Below are positions 56,192 through 64,000 of a DNA stretch of 64,000 nucleotides, one piece after another. The stretch is taken from positions 62,001-126,000 of the forward strand of contig CAZAOZ010000002.1 in the NCBI GenBank assembly GCA_964486865.1. Reading direction: 5' to 3'. Position numbers and translations under genes: made by a program. Within the stretch, counting starts at the first letter, position 1; every line of letters starts with the position of its first letter. The notes beneath the pieces are model-generated. The model was given only the letters and a program-made list of their open reading frames with translations. It did not search any database and was not told where the DNA came from. Source of the stretch: Ga0077527 sp964486865 (GTDB lineage: Bacteria > Pseudomonadota > Gammaproteobacteria > Burkholderiales > SG8-41).

Positions 56192-57337
56192 TCAGCCGCG
56201 TGCGCCGAAAGTCATCCGCCGCACCACAAAATTTTTCAGCGGCGGAATGCAGCCCAGCAAAGCAAGTCCCGTGCCGCGCGCCAGACGCAAGGGCAGCACG
56301 TCATTGGAAAACAATTGCACCAGCGAGTGCGTGAAGGCAACGCCGCCGCCGCGATCCACGCGGCGGCGTGCGCGATAAGCCGCCAGCGCCTCTGCCGTGC
56401 CGATGGTTGCGCGGTCCGCAATCGCCAACTGCTCACCCAGCTCCCAGGCGTCCCGCAAGCCGAGATTGAAGCCCTGCCCGGCAACGGGATGCAGCGACTG
56501 CGCGGCATTGCCGATGCGCGCCACATGATCCTGCACCGGCCGGCGCGTACGCCGCAGCCGCAGCGGATAACGCGCCCGCGCGGTCACTGCCGTAAATGCG
56601 CCGGCCCGCGAACCGAATTCGGCGCGCAAGGCATCCAGAAACTGCGCGGGCTCCGCGCTGCACAGTGCATCGGCGCGCGCCGGGGTGGTCGTCCAGACCA
56701 GCGCCCAGTCCTTGCCGTCCGGCAACAGCGCCAGCGGGCCATGCTGCGTAAAACGCTCATAGGCCACATTATTATGCGGGCGCTCACTCACCACGCGCGC
56801 CGTGACTGCGCACTGGTCGTAATCCAGCTGCTGCGCATCACCGTCGTCCGCCGCACCACCGTCAGCAACCACCACCAGTTGTGCGGTCATCGTGTGCGAC
56901 GCGCCGTCAATGACATATTCGACGCGCGCCGGAGCGCCGGCCTGCCATGCCGTCACCCGCGCACCGCTGCGGCATTGCACGGCAGTCGCCGCCGCCGCGG
57001 TCGCCAGCGCCCGGGCCAGACGGCCGTAATCAATGACATAGCCGAGATCGGCCATGCCGGCTTCGTCGGCATCCAGTTCCGCCCGCCCGAATCCTCCGCG
57101 CTGCGACACATGGATGCGCCGGATCGGCGTGACCAACCCGGCAAGTTCCGGCCACAGACCGAGACGTTCGAGGATCAGACGACTACCGTACGACAGCGCC
57201 AGCGGACGCGCATCGCCGGCCGCCGCCGGGCGCGCTTCCAGCAGCACCATCTGCAATCCGCTGTCGCGCAAGGCCAGCGCCAGGGCGCTGCCGACCGGGC
57301 CGCCGCCGATGACCACCACGTCAGCATGCTCAGTCAC
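56192..57337 (-). CDS. ubiH: UbiH/VisC/COQ6-family FAD-dependent hydroxylase
   Basis: 381 residues. Flavin monooxygenase hydroxylating the ubiquinone ring. The dinucleotide site is VVVIGGGPVGSALALAL. The FAD motif is RIGNAAQSLHPVAGQGFNLG, diagnostic for the UbiH/UbiI/UbiF group. VVADGGAAD is the variant of the middle motif. Overlaps the pepP end by 8 bp in the conserved pepP-ubiH arrangement. The position hydroxylated (C6 or another) is not certain from sequence alone. Confidence 0.92.
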   Translation of the reverse strand: MTEHADVVVIGGGPVGSALALALRDSGLQMVLLEARPAAAGDARPLALSYGSRLILERLGLWPELAGLVTPIRRIHVSQRGGFGRAELDADEAGMADLGYVIDYGRLARALATAAAATAVQCRSGARVTAWQAGAPARVEYVIDGASHTMTAQLVVVADGGAADDGDAQQLDYDQCAVTARVVSERPHNNVAYERFTQHGPLALLPDGKDWALVWTTTPARADALCSAEPAQFLDALRAEFGSRAGAFTAVTARARYPLRLRRTRRPVQDHVARIGNAAQSLHPVAGQGFNLGLRDAWELGEQLAIADRATIGTAEALAAYRARRRVDRGGGVAFTHSLVQLFSNDVLPLRLARGTGLALLGCIPPLKNFVVRRMTFGARG

Positions 57338-58655
57338 GGGATGCCTGCATCAGGTTCTCGATGTCGGCCACGCTTTTCGGCGCCGCCGCGCTCAGCAGTT
57401 CGCATCCCTGCGCGGTGACCAGCGCATCGTCCTCGATGCGCACGCCGATGTGCGCCAGCGCGTCAGGCACGCCGGGGCCCGGACGGATATAGCAGCCCGG
57501 TTCGACCGTCAGCACCATGCCCGGCTGCAGCTCGCGCCATTCGCCGTTTTGCTTGTAATCCCCGGCGTCATGCACATCGAGACCCAGCCAATGTCCGGTG
57601 CGGTGCATGTAGAACTGTTTGTAGGTTTCCTGTTCGATCACGTCATCCAGCGTCCCGGAGAGCAGCCTGAGGTCGAGGAATCCCCGGGCGAGCACGCGCA
57701 CCGCGGCCTCATGCGGCGCGTTCCAGCGCGCGCCGGGCCTGATCTCCGCAACCGCCGCCGCCTGCGCCGCCAGCACCAGTTGATAGACATCCCGCTGCGC
57801 CGCACTGAAACGGCCGTTCACCGGAAACGTGCGCGTGATGTCGGCGGCATAGCCGTCGAGTTCGCACCCGGCGTCAATCAGCAACAGGTCGCCGTCGGCC
57901 AGCATGCCGCTGTTTTCGACGTAATGCAGCACGCAACTGTTCACGCCCCCGGCGACGATCGGCGTGTAGGCAGGCGCCTGCGCGCCGCTGCGGCGAAACT
58001 CGTGCAGCAGCACCGCTTCGATTTCGTACTCGGCAACGCCGGGGCGCGCGGCCCGCATCGCCCGGCGATGCGCTGCGGCGGAAATCGCCCCGGCGCGCCG
58101 CATCAGCCCGAGTTCCTCCGCGTCCTTGACCAGGCGCATGTCGTCGAGCAGCGCATGCACGTCATGAATGTCGCGCGGGGCCGCCACGCCGCTGCGCGCA
58201 CGGCCGCGCACGGCATTGATCCAGCCCAGCACCCGCCCGTCCCAGCCTGCATCGCCCCCCAGATGGACATGCACTGCGGGCCGGTTGCCCATCAAATCAG
58301 GCAGGCGTGCGTCGAGCTCTTCCACCGGATACGCGGCATCAAAGCCGAAGCTGGCGCACGCCGCCTCCGGGCCATGGCGGTGACCGTCCCAGATCTCCCG
58401 CTCGGGGTTTTTCGCGCGGCAGAACAGGATGCTTTGCGGCTGCTCGCCACCGAGCAGCACCAGCACGGCTTCGGGTTCGCGAAAACCCGTCAGGTAATAG
58501 AAATAACTGTCGTAGCGATAGGGATAATGCGCGTCGCGATTGCGTATGCGTTCCGGCGCCGTCGGCACGATGGCGATCCCCGCGCCGACCCCCTGCGCCA
58601 GCCGCGCCCGGCGACGCACGAAAACCGCGGGATCAAAATCAATCTGGGCGCTCAT
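57330..58655 (-). CDS. pepP: Xaa-Pro aminopeptidase (aminopeptidase P)
   Basis: 441 residues. Mn2+-dependent peptidase removing N-terminal residues before proline. The pita-bread metal ligands are visible: two Asp in DAGCELDGYAADITRTF, His in HRTGHWLGLDVHD, Glu in LTVEPGCYI and Glu in GVRIEDDALV. The N-terminal AMP_N domain begins FVRRRARLAQGVGAGIAIVP. First gene of a pepP-ubiH operon. Confidence 0.96.
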   Translation of the reverse strand: MSAQIDFDPAVFVRRRARLAQGVGAGIAIVPTAPERIRNRDAHYPYRYDSYFYYLTGFREPEAVLVLLGGEQPQSILFCRAKNPEREIWDGHRHGPEAACASFGFDAAYPVEELDARLPDLMGNRPAVHVHLGGDAGWDGRVLGWINAVRGRARSGVAAPRDIHDVHALLDDMRLVKDAEELGLMRRAGAISAAAHRRAMRAARPGVAEYEIEAVLLHEFRRSGAQAPAYTPIVAGGVNSCVLHYVENSGMLADGDLLLIDAGCELDGYAADITRTFPVNGRFSAAQRDVYQLVLAAQAAAVAEIRPGARWNAPHEAAVRVLARGFLDLRLLSGTLDDVIEQETYKQFYMHRTGHWLGLDVHDAGDYKQNGEWRELQPGMVLTVEPGCYIRPGPGVPDALAHIGVRIEDDALVTAQGCELLSAAAPKSVADIENLMQASRD

Positions 58656-58687
58656 GGTTTATCGATTATAGCCGCCGCATCCGCAAC

Positions 58688-59374
58688 TCACCGGGCAGCG
58701 CGCAAGGCCTGATCCAGCGCAGCCAACCGCTCCGGGGTACCCACGTCCCGCCACACGCCGCGGTAGAGCTCCCCCGTGACCTGCCGCTGCGCCATGGCCG
58801 CAAGCAGCCGGTCGGCCAGTCGCGCGCGCGCGCCGCGGGCTATGCCGTCAAACAACGCCGGGTGATAGGCGCCCATGCCGCTGAAGGTATGCCGTACCGC
58901 GGCATCCGCCAGCACCTGCCCCCCGGCCAGACCGAAATCCCCCTGCGGGTGCTGCGGCGGATTATCGACCAGCACCAGGTGCGCCAGCGGCCCCTGCGCC
59001 GACAGCGTGCGCGCCGCGGCAACCAGCCCGGAAAAATCATAATCGCTGTAAACATCGGCATTGACGACGATGAACGGTGCGGCGCCGAGCAGCGGCAGCG
59101 CATAGGCAATGCCGCCCGCGGTTTCGAGCGCCTCGGCTTCGCGCGAATATTCGATATGCACGCCATGTGCGGCCCCATCACCCAGCGCGGCGACGATTTG
59201 TTCGCCAAGATGGGCCAGATTGATGACCAGTTCGCGGATGCCCGCGCGGGCCAGCGCTGCGATGAGGATTGCGATCAGCGGCGTGTCGTTCACCCGCAGC
59301 AGGGCCTTGGGCGTGAGATCGGTCAGCGGGCGCATGCGCTCGCCACGGCCGGCGGAGAGGATCATCGCTTTCAC
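58688..59374 (-). CDS. murU: N-acetylmuramate alpha-1-phosphate uridylyltransferase
   Basis: 228-residue nucleotidyltransferase starting MKAMILSAGRGERMRPLTDL, with the NTP-binding GxGxRxRP motif. Also seen are TPKALLRVNDTPLI, VVNADVYSDYDF and the C-terminal WRDVGTPERLAALDQ. With AmgK it returns recycled MurNAc to UDP-MurNAc, bypassing MurA. It begins 8 bp after the amgK stop. The amgK-murU pair next to lptD is the arrangement known from Pseudomonas and betaproteobacteria. Confidence 0.92.
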   Translation of the reverse strand: MKAMILSAGRGERMRPLTDLTPKALLRVNDTPLIAILIAALARAGIRELVINLAHLGEQIVAALGDGAAHGVHIEYSREAEALETAGGIAYALPLLGAAPFIVVNADVYSDYDFSGLVAAARTLSAQGPLAHLVLVDNPPQHPQGDFGLAGGQVLADAAVRHTFSGMGAYHPALFDGIARGARARLADRLLAAMAQRQVTGELYRGVWRDVGTPERLAALDQALRAAR

Positions 59375-59382
59375 TGCGCGCC

Positions 59383-60402
59383 TCAGAACGTGTAGCCGGT
59401 TTGCGGCGGACGCTGTTCCAGCTCATCGAGCAGGTGCGCCAGCGGGGCGAGCTGCGCATAACGCCCGCACACCGCGTGCGCGTACGCCAGAAAACGCGGC
59501 GCGTCTTCGAGATAGTCCGGCTTGCCGTCGCGATAGCGTATGCGCGCGAATATGCCGAGCACCTTCAGGTGGCGCTGCAGCCCCATCCACTCAAAGGCCC
59601 GGTAGAACGCGCCGAAATCGGCATCGACCGGCAATTGTGCGCGCCTCGCCCGCTCCCAATAGCGCACCGTCCAGTCGAGAACGCGCTCCTCGGGCCAGCT
59701 GATGAACGCATCCCTGAACAGCGAAGCCACGTCATAGGTAATCGGGCCGTACACCGCATCCTGGAAGTCCAGCACGCCGGGATTCGGCTCGGACAGCATC
59801 AGGTTGCGCGGCATGTAATCGCGATGCACATACACTGCCGGCTGGGCGAGCGCGCTGTCGGCCAGCAGTCCGGTAACGCCGGCCAGTGTTTCACGCTGCG
59901 TGTCGGACAGCGTCAGCGCAAGATGACGTTTCACGTACCACTCCGGAAACAGGTCCATTTCCCGCTGCAGCAGCGCGCGGTCATAGGGCGGCAGCACGCC
60001 GGGCCGGCCCGCGCACTGCCACGCAATCAGGGCGCCGGTTGCATCCGCAAACAACGCATCGGCGTTGGTGTCGGTCAGCGCGCGCAAATACGTGGTATCG
60101 CCAAGATCCGTGAGCAGCAGAAACCCCTGGGCCACATCGCCGGCAATCACTTCGGGCACGTGCAGGCCGGCCTCGCGCATCAGCTGCGCAACCTGCACGA
60201 AGGGCCGGCAATCTTCCCGTTCCGGCGGCGCATCCATGGCGATGCGCGTGCCGCCAGCGAACGTCACCCGGAAATAGCGGCGAAAACTGGCGTCCGCCGA
60301 GGCGGGTGCGAGCGTGAACGACGCGCCTGCCAACGCTGTGGTCAGCCATGCGCGCAGCGCTGCGAGGCGCGCGTCGTGTCCGGCGGCGGGAGACGGATTC
60401 AA
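59383..60402 (-). CDS. amgK: N-acetylmuramate/N-acetylglucosamine anomeric kinase
   Basis: 339 residues of the aminoglycoside phosphotransferase fold. The catalytic loop is VYVHRDYMPRNLML and the metal site GVLDFQDAVYGPITYD. The N-lobe has SFRRYFRVTFAGGTRIAMDA. Phosphorylates the anomeric carbon of recycled MurNAc or GlcNAc. Divergent from lptD with a 57-bp gap holding both promoters. Confidence 0.92.
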   Translation of the reverse strand: MNPSPAAGHDARLAALRAWLTTALAGASFTLAPASADASFRRYFRVTFAGGTRIAMDAPPEREDCRPFVQVAQLMREAGLHVPEVIAGDVAQGFLLLTDLGDTTYLRALTDTNADALFADATGALIAWQCAGRPGVLPPYDRALLQREMDLFPEWYVKRHLALTLSDTQRETLAGVTGLLADSALAQPAVYVHRDYMPRNLMLSEPNPGVLDFQDAVYGPITYDVASLFRDAFISWPEERVLDWTVRYWERARRAQLPVDADFGAFYRAFEWMGLQRHLKVLGIFARIRYRDGKPDYLEDAPRFLAYAHAVCGRYAQLAPLAHLLDELEQRPPQTGYTF

Positions 60403-60459
60403 GCGTTGCTTAAGCCCATGAATTGTGAGATTTTAGCACCTCGCCTGACCCCACCCCTG

Positions 60460-62763
60460 ATGCCCCACACCAGAAAAACCCGGATCGCCATCGCAGTGTT
60501 ATGCGCGCTGCCGCTGCTCGCCGGAGCAGAACAGGGGCTCAGTCTCAAGCGACAACCCTTCCTGCTGCCATTGCCGCCGGAAATTGACGATCCGGTACCG
60601 CTGTTCATCGAGGCCGATCGCCTGCAGGGTACGCAGGACCGCGAAACCGATGCGGAGGGCAACGCCCGCCTGCGCAAGCGCGGTCAGGCATTTCATGCCG
60701 ACCGTTTGCGCCACGACAAGCCGACGAATGTGCTGACCGCTGAAGGCAACGTACACCTTGAACAAGGCAGCGATGTCATCGATGGCGACTCGCTGTATTA
60801 CGAGCTCACGACGGACCGCGGCCACATGAACCGGCCGCGCTACATGCTGATGAGCGTACCGCCGTCCGGCCCGCCGGGATCCGCCACGGCGCGCTTCGGC
60901 CAGACCGACGCCCGCGGCACGGCGGAACGCATGCTGTTCGAGGGGCCGGGCCAGTACCGCATCGAGAAAGCCAGCTACACGACCTGCGAGCCGGGCAACG
61001 ATTCGTGGTTCCTGCGCGCCAGACAGATCGACATCGATCGTTCGCGCGATGTCGGCGTCGCCCGTGACGCCAGCATCGTGTTTTTCGATCAGACCATTTT
61101 TTACACGCCATATTTGTCGTTTTCGCTCCATCAGCAGCGCAAGTCGGGATTCCTGACGCCCAGTTACCGCAGCTCGAACACCACCGGCTTTGAACTCACG
61201 GTACCGTATTACTGGAATATTGCGCCGGCAATGGATGCCACCCTGTATCCGCGCTACATGACCAAACGCGGGATACAGCTCGGCAGCGAGTTTCGCTATC
61301 TCGACCGCCGCTGGAAGGGCGACGCGCGCGTCGAAATCCTGCCCGGCGACCAGCAGATCAGCCGCGACCGCTGGGGAGTTTTCACCAAGCATCAGCAGAC
61401 TTTCGCCAATGGCTGGAACGGCACGGTCAATCTGAACCGCGTCTCCGACGGCAAGTACTTCACCGACCTGTCCACGCTGGTCGCGACGACATCACAGGTG
61501 CATTTGTCAAACGACGCAACGCTGTCGCGCGGCGGCACCTGGGGCGACGCCGGAACCTATGGTTTCTCGGTGCACACCCAGCGCTTCCAGACGCTGCAAT
61601 CCGACCCGCTGGCGCCGCTGGTGCCGCCGTACCATCGACAGCCGCAACTGACACTGACCGCGCAGCGCCTCGGCGGCGCCTGGGGCGACTTCGATCTGCT
61701 CGGAAATTTTGTTGCGTTCGATCACCCCACCATGGTCAACGGCCGCCGGCTGGTGGCCTATCCCGCGGTCTCCCTGCCATTGCAGACGCCCTATGCATTC
61801 GTCGTACCGAAAATCGGCATGCACATGACGCAGTATTCAATCAACAGCAACAATACCGCAGGTCTGCAGAACAGCTCGCGGGTGCTGCCGATTTTCAGCG
61901 CCGAGAGCGGCGTGGTATTCGAACGGCAGACGCACGCCGGCGGCCAGAATCTGATCCAGACCCTGGAGCCGAAAGCGTATTACGTTTACATCCCCTACAA
62001 GGATCAAAGCCGCCTGCCGAATTTCGAGAGCGGCCTGCAGGACATCAATTTTGCGACCATCTTCACCGAGAACCAGTTCAGCGGCCAGGATCGCATCAAT
62101 GACGCCAGCCAGGTCACGGTGGGCGTCACCTCGCGGTTCATCGGCGCCGACAGCGGGATCGAGCGTCTGCGCGCCGGGCTGGCGCAGCGCTACTATTTCC
62201 AGTCACAGCGCGTCACCGTGCCCGGGGTCGCGCCGCGCGCCAGCGACAGCAACTCCTCCGACCTGCTGGCGACGCTGGGCGGCAATATCGCCCGGCACTG
62301 GACTGCCGATGCCGGCTGGCAATACAACACCGATCTGAAACAGACCCAGAAATTCAACATCGCCGGCCGCTACCAGCCGCAACAGGGCAAGGTGATCAAT
62401 CTGGCCTACCGCGACACGGTCAATACGCTGCGCCAGGCCGACATCTCCACGCAATGGCCGATCGACGGCCGCTGGTCCGCGGTCGGCCGCTGGAACTTTT
62501 CCATACGCGACCACCGGACGCTGGAAGGTCTGGCTGGTTTCGAGTACAACGACCGCTGCTGGGCCCTGCGCATCGTGGCTCACCGCTTCGCAACCACCAC
62601 CAACAGCGCCAGCACCTCCATTTTCGTGCAGCTCGAACTGAACGGCGTATCACGGATCGGCACCAATCCGCTGGAGGTGCTGAAGCGGAACATCAGCGGT
62701 TACAAGCCGTTCGATCCCCGCACGGCCACCCCGGTCGAATACAATGTACCGGGATTGTTCTAG
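60460..62763 (+). CDS. lptD: LPS-assembly outer-membrane protein LptD
   Basis: 767 residues from ATG 60460, chosen because a signal peptide follows (HTRKTRIAIAVLCALPLLAG); ATG 60418 would add 14 residues. The N-terminal OstA domain (LFIEADRLQGTQDRETDAEG) is followed by a large beta-barrel. Inserts LPS into the outer leaflet with LptE. Only two mature cysteines are seen, Cys176 (YTTCEP) and Cys700 (NDRCW). They match one of the two inter-domain disulfides of E. coli LptD. Followed by surA, whose product folds LptD. Confidence 0.96.
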   Translation: MPHTRKTRIAIAVLCALPLLAGAEQGLSLKRQPFLLPLPPEIDDPVPLFIEADRLQGTQDRETDAEGNARLRKRGQAFHADRLRHDKPTNVLTAEGNVHLEQGSDVIDGDSLYYELTTDRGHMNRPRYMLMSVPPSGPPGSATARFGQTDARGTAERMLFEGPGQYRIEKASYTTCEPGNDSWFLRARQIDIDRSRDVGVARDASIVFFDQTIFYTPYLSFSLHQQRKSGFLTPSYRSSNTTGFELTVPYYWNIAPAMDATLYPRYMTKRGIQLGSEFRYLDRRWKGDARVEILPGDQQISRDRWGVFTKHQQTFANGWNGTVNLNRVSDGKYFTDLSTLVATTSQVHLSNDATLSRGGTWGDAGTYGFSVHTQRFQTLQSDPLAPLVPPYHRQPQLTLTAQRLGGAWGDFDLLGNFVAFDHPTMVNGRRLVAYPAVSLPLQTPYAFVVPKIGMHMTQYSINSNNTAGLQNSSRVLPIFSAESGVVFERQTHAGGQNLIQTLEPKAYYVYIPYKDQSRLPNFESGLQDINFATIFTENQFSGQDRINDASQVTVGVTSRFIGADSGIERLRAGLAQRYYFQSQRVTVPGVAPRASDSNSSDLLATLGGNIARHWTADAGWQYNTDLKQTQKFNIAGRYQPQQGKVINLAYRDTVNTLRQADISTQWPIDGRWSAVGRWNFSIRDHRTLEGLAGFEYNDRCWALRIVAHRFATTTNSASTSIFVQLELNGVSRIGTNPLEVLKRNISGYKPFDPRTATPVEYNVPGLF

Positions 62764-62823
62764 GTTACGGGTTGCCGCCCGGCCGGAACGAGCATTGCAA
62801 CCATTTTTCAAGAATCCGGATTC

Positions 62824-64000
62824 ATGATGCCTTTGCCGAAACTGGTGTGCCGTCTCGCCCTGTCCGTTCTGGTGCTGTTGCCGGCCGGGTTGCCGGGAAT
62901 TGCGTGGGCGCAGGCCGCCAAGCCGCGGGTGGTCACCGTTGACCGCATCGTGGCCGTAGTCAACGATGAAGTCATCACGCAGCAGGAACTCCGGGCGCGT
63001 GTGGAATTTGCCTTTGGCCAATTGCGCCGGCAGGGCACGCCGCTGCCGCCCCGCGCCGATATCGAACGCCAGGTCATCGACCGCCTGATCAATGACAAAG
63101 TGCAGATTCAGCACGCGCGCGACATCGGCATGCGCGTGGACGATGCCGAGCTCGACCGGGCGGTGGCGCGCATTGCCGACGAGAACAAGCTGTCGCTGAC
63201 CCAGATGCGGGCGACACTGGAAAAAGACGGGGTGCCGTTCGACAAGTTCCGCGAGGACATTCGCAACGAAATCACCATGTCCCGCCTGCGCGATCGCGAG
63301 GTGGCCCAGAAAATCGTTGTCACCGAAACCGAGATCGACCACTTCATACAGGCCCAGCAGGCGCAGAAGGGCCGGAACGACGAATTCGACGTGTCGCATA
63401 TCCTGGTTGCCGTACCGGAAAATGCCGCGCCGGAACAACTGCAGGCGCGCCGCGCCCGCGCGGAGCAGGCGCTGGCGCAGATCAGGAGCGGCGCCGACTT
63501 CCGCCAGGTTGCCGCTGCGTTCTCCGACGCACCCGAAGCACTGCAGGGCGGCGCGCTCGGCTGGCGGCCGGCGGACCGGCTGCCGGGGCTGTTTGTGGAC
63601 GCACTGCAACCGCTGAAGGCCGGCGAGCTGACCGAACTGCTGCGCAGCCCCAATGGTTTCCATATTCTCCGGCTGAACGAGCGTCGCGGCGGGCAGCCGC
63701 CCATCATGGTGCAGCAGACCCGGGCGCGGCACATACTCATCAAGACCAACGAACTGGTTTCGGAGGCCGAGGCGCGCAACCGCCTGCTGGCGCTCAAGGA
63801 GCGCCTGGACAACAAGGCGGATTTCGCGGAACTGGCGCGGGCACGCTCCGAGGACACCAGTGCGACCCGCGGCGGCGACCTCGGCTGGATCTCCCCGGGC
63901 GACACCGTGCCCGAATTCGAACAGGCGATGAACGCGCTGAAAATCAATGAAATCAGCCCCCCGGTGCGCAGCCCGTTTGGCTGGCATTTGATCGAGGTGC
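62824..64000 (+). CDS. surA: Periplasmic chaperone/PPIase SurA (5' part, runs off the window)
   Basis: 392 codons up to the window end. Signal peptide (LVCRLALSVLVLLPAGLPGI, cleavage near AWA), then the SurA core start VDRIVAVVNDEVITQQELRA. The first parvulin domain begins near residue 186 (FDVSHILVAVPE) and contains GGALGWRPADRLPGLF. The second begins near 301 (RARHILIKTNELV) with GGDLGWISPGD. Escorts outer-membrane proteins such as LptD. Two adjacent ATGs at 62824 and 62827 are both possible starts. The remaining C-terminus lies beyond 64000. Confidence 0.96.
   Translation, partial: MMPLPKLVCRLALSVLVLLPAGLPGIAWAQAAKPRVVTVDRIVAVVNDEVITQQELRARVEFAFGQLRRQGTPLPPRADIERQVIDRLINDKVQIQHARDIGMRVDDAELDRAVARIADENKLSLTQMRATLEKDGVPFDKFREDIRNEITMSRLRDREVAQKIVVTETEIDHFIQAQQAQKGRNDEFDVSHILVAVPENAAPEQLQARRARAEQALAQIRSGADFRQVAAAFSDAPEALQGGALGWRPADRLPGLFVDALQPLKAGELTELLRSPNGFHILRLNERRGGQPPIMVQQTRARHILIKTNELVSEAEARNRLLALKERLDNKADFAELARARSEDTSATRGGDLGWISPGDTVPEFEQAMNALKINEISPPVRSPFGWHLIEV

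Noticed and set aside
59401..60459. In-frame upstream extension of lptD
   Set aside because: It runs antisense through amgK. The signal peptide defines the start near 60460.

Overview
The window looks like the chromosome of a high-GC betaproteobacterium. This rests on three things: several Bug/TctC solute-binding proteins and family III CoA-transferases, the conserved gene blocks pepP-ubiH, dusB-fis, ubiC-ubiA-ubiD and amgK-murU beside lptD-surA, and a CIRCE-controlled groESL. A run of exactly 100 N marks a scaffold join, so the source is a draft or metagenome assembly. No phage, integrase, transposase or CRISPR array is visible.

Layout. 1-3.0 kb: 5' part of hemA, a Bug protein, a GlcG/HbpS protein, and an orphan HigA antitoxin behind a truncated HigB remnant. 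2.8-13.3 kb: a catabolic region. On the minus strand lie a methylisocitrate lyase-type gene, a D-2-hydroxyacid dehydrogenase and a small rubredoxin. Divergent on the plus strand are an IclR regulator, two CoA-transferases, a CitE-type lyase, a hot-dog hydratase, a Bug protein, an exported methyltransferase and a 3-hydroxyacyl-CoA dehydrogenase. CoA transfer, hydration and citramalyl-CoA-type cleavage together suggest use of a C5 dicarboxylate. 13.4-20.4 kb: one very large filamentous-haemagglutinin-like exoprotein broken by the N gap, next to tRNA-Phe. 21-28.8 kb: groESL with duplicated terminators, an unknown gene, bioA, a beta-CASP nuclease and dacB. 28.9-34.8 kb: ubiD-ubiA-ubiC, a pair of structured inverted repeats, recG and ridA. 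35-38 kb: Pit phosphate transporter with its DUF47 partner, a GDT1-type exporter, a hairpin-rich intergenic region with a MITE-like element, and tRNA-Ala. 38.1-42 kb: sapC, lgt, ilvD and a cytochrome c. 42-50.8 kb: a complete LIV-type ABC transporter whose last gene overlaps a sensor histidine kinase, which overlaps a Ser/Thr kinase carrying two receiver domains. 50.8-64 kb: housekeeping genes hemF, purD, purH, fis, dusB, ubiH, pepP, murU and amgK on the minus strand, then lptD and the start of surA on the plus strand.

The most unusual items are the LIV transporter-histidine kinase-Ser/Thr kinase operon, whose second receiver has Glu in place of the phosphoacceptor Asp; the head-to-head structured repeats at 31.8-32.3 kb with compensatory stem changes; the 267-bp element with 26-bp terminal inverted repeats at 37.6 kb; and the exoprotein gap, where the repeat phase predicts the hidden length modulo 270 and restores the reading frame.
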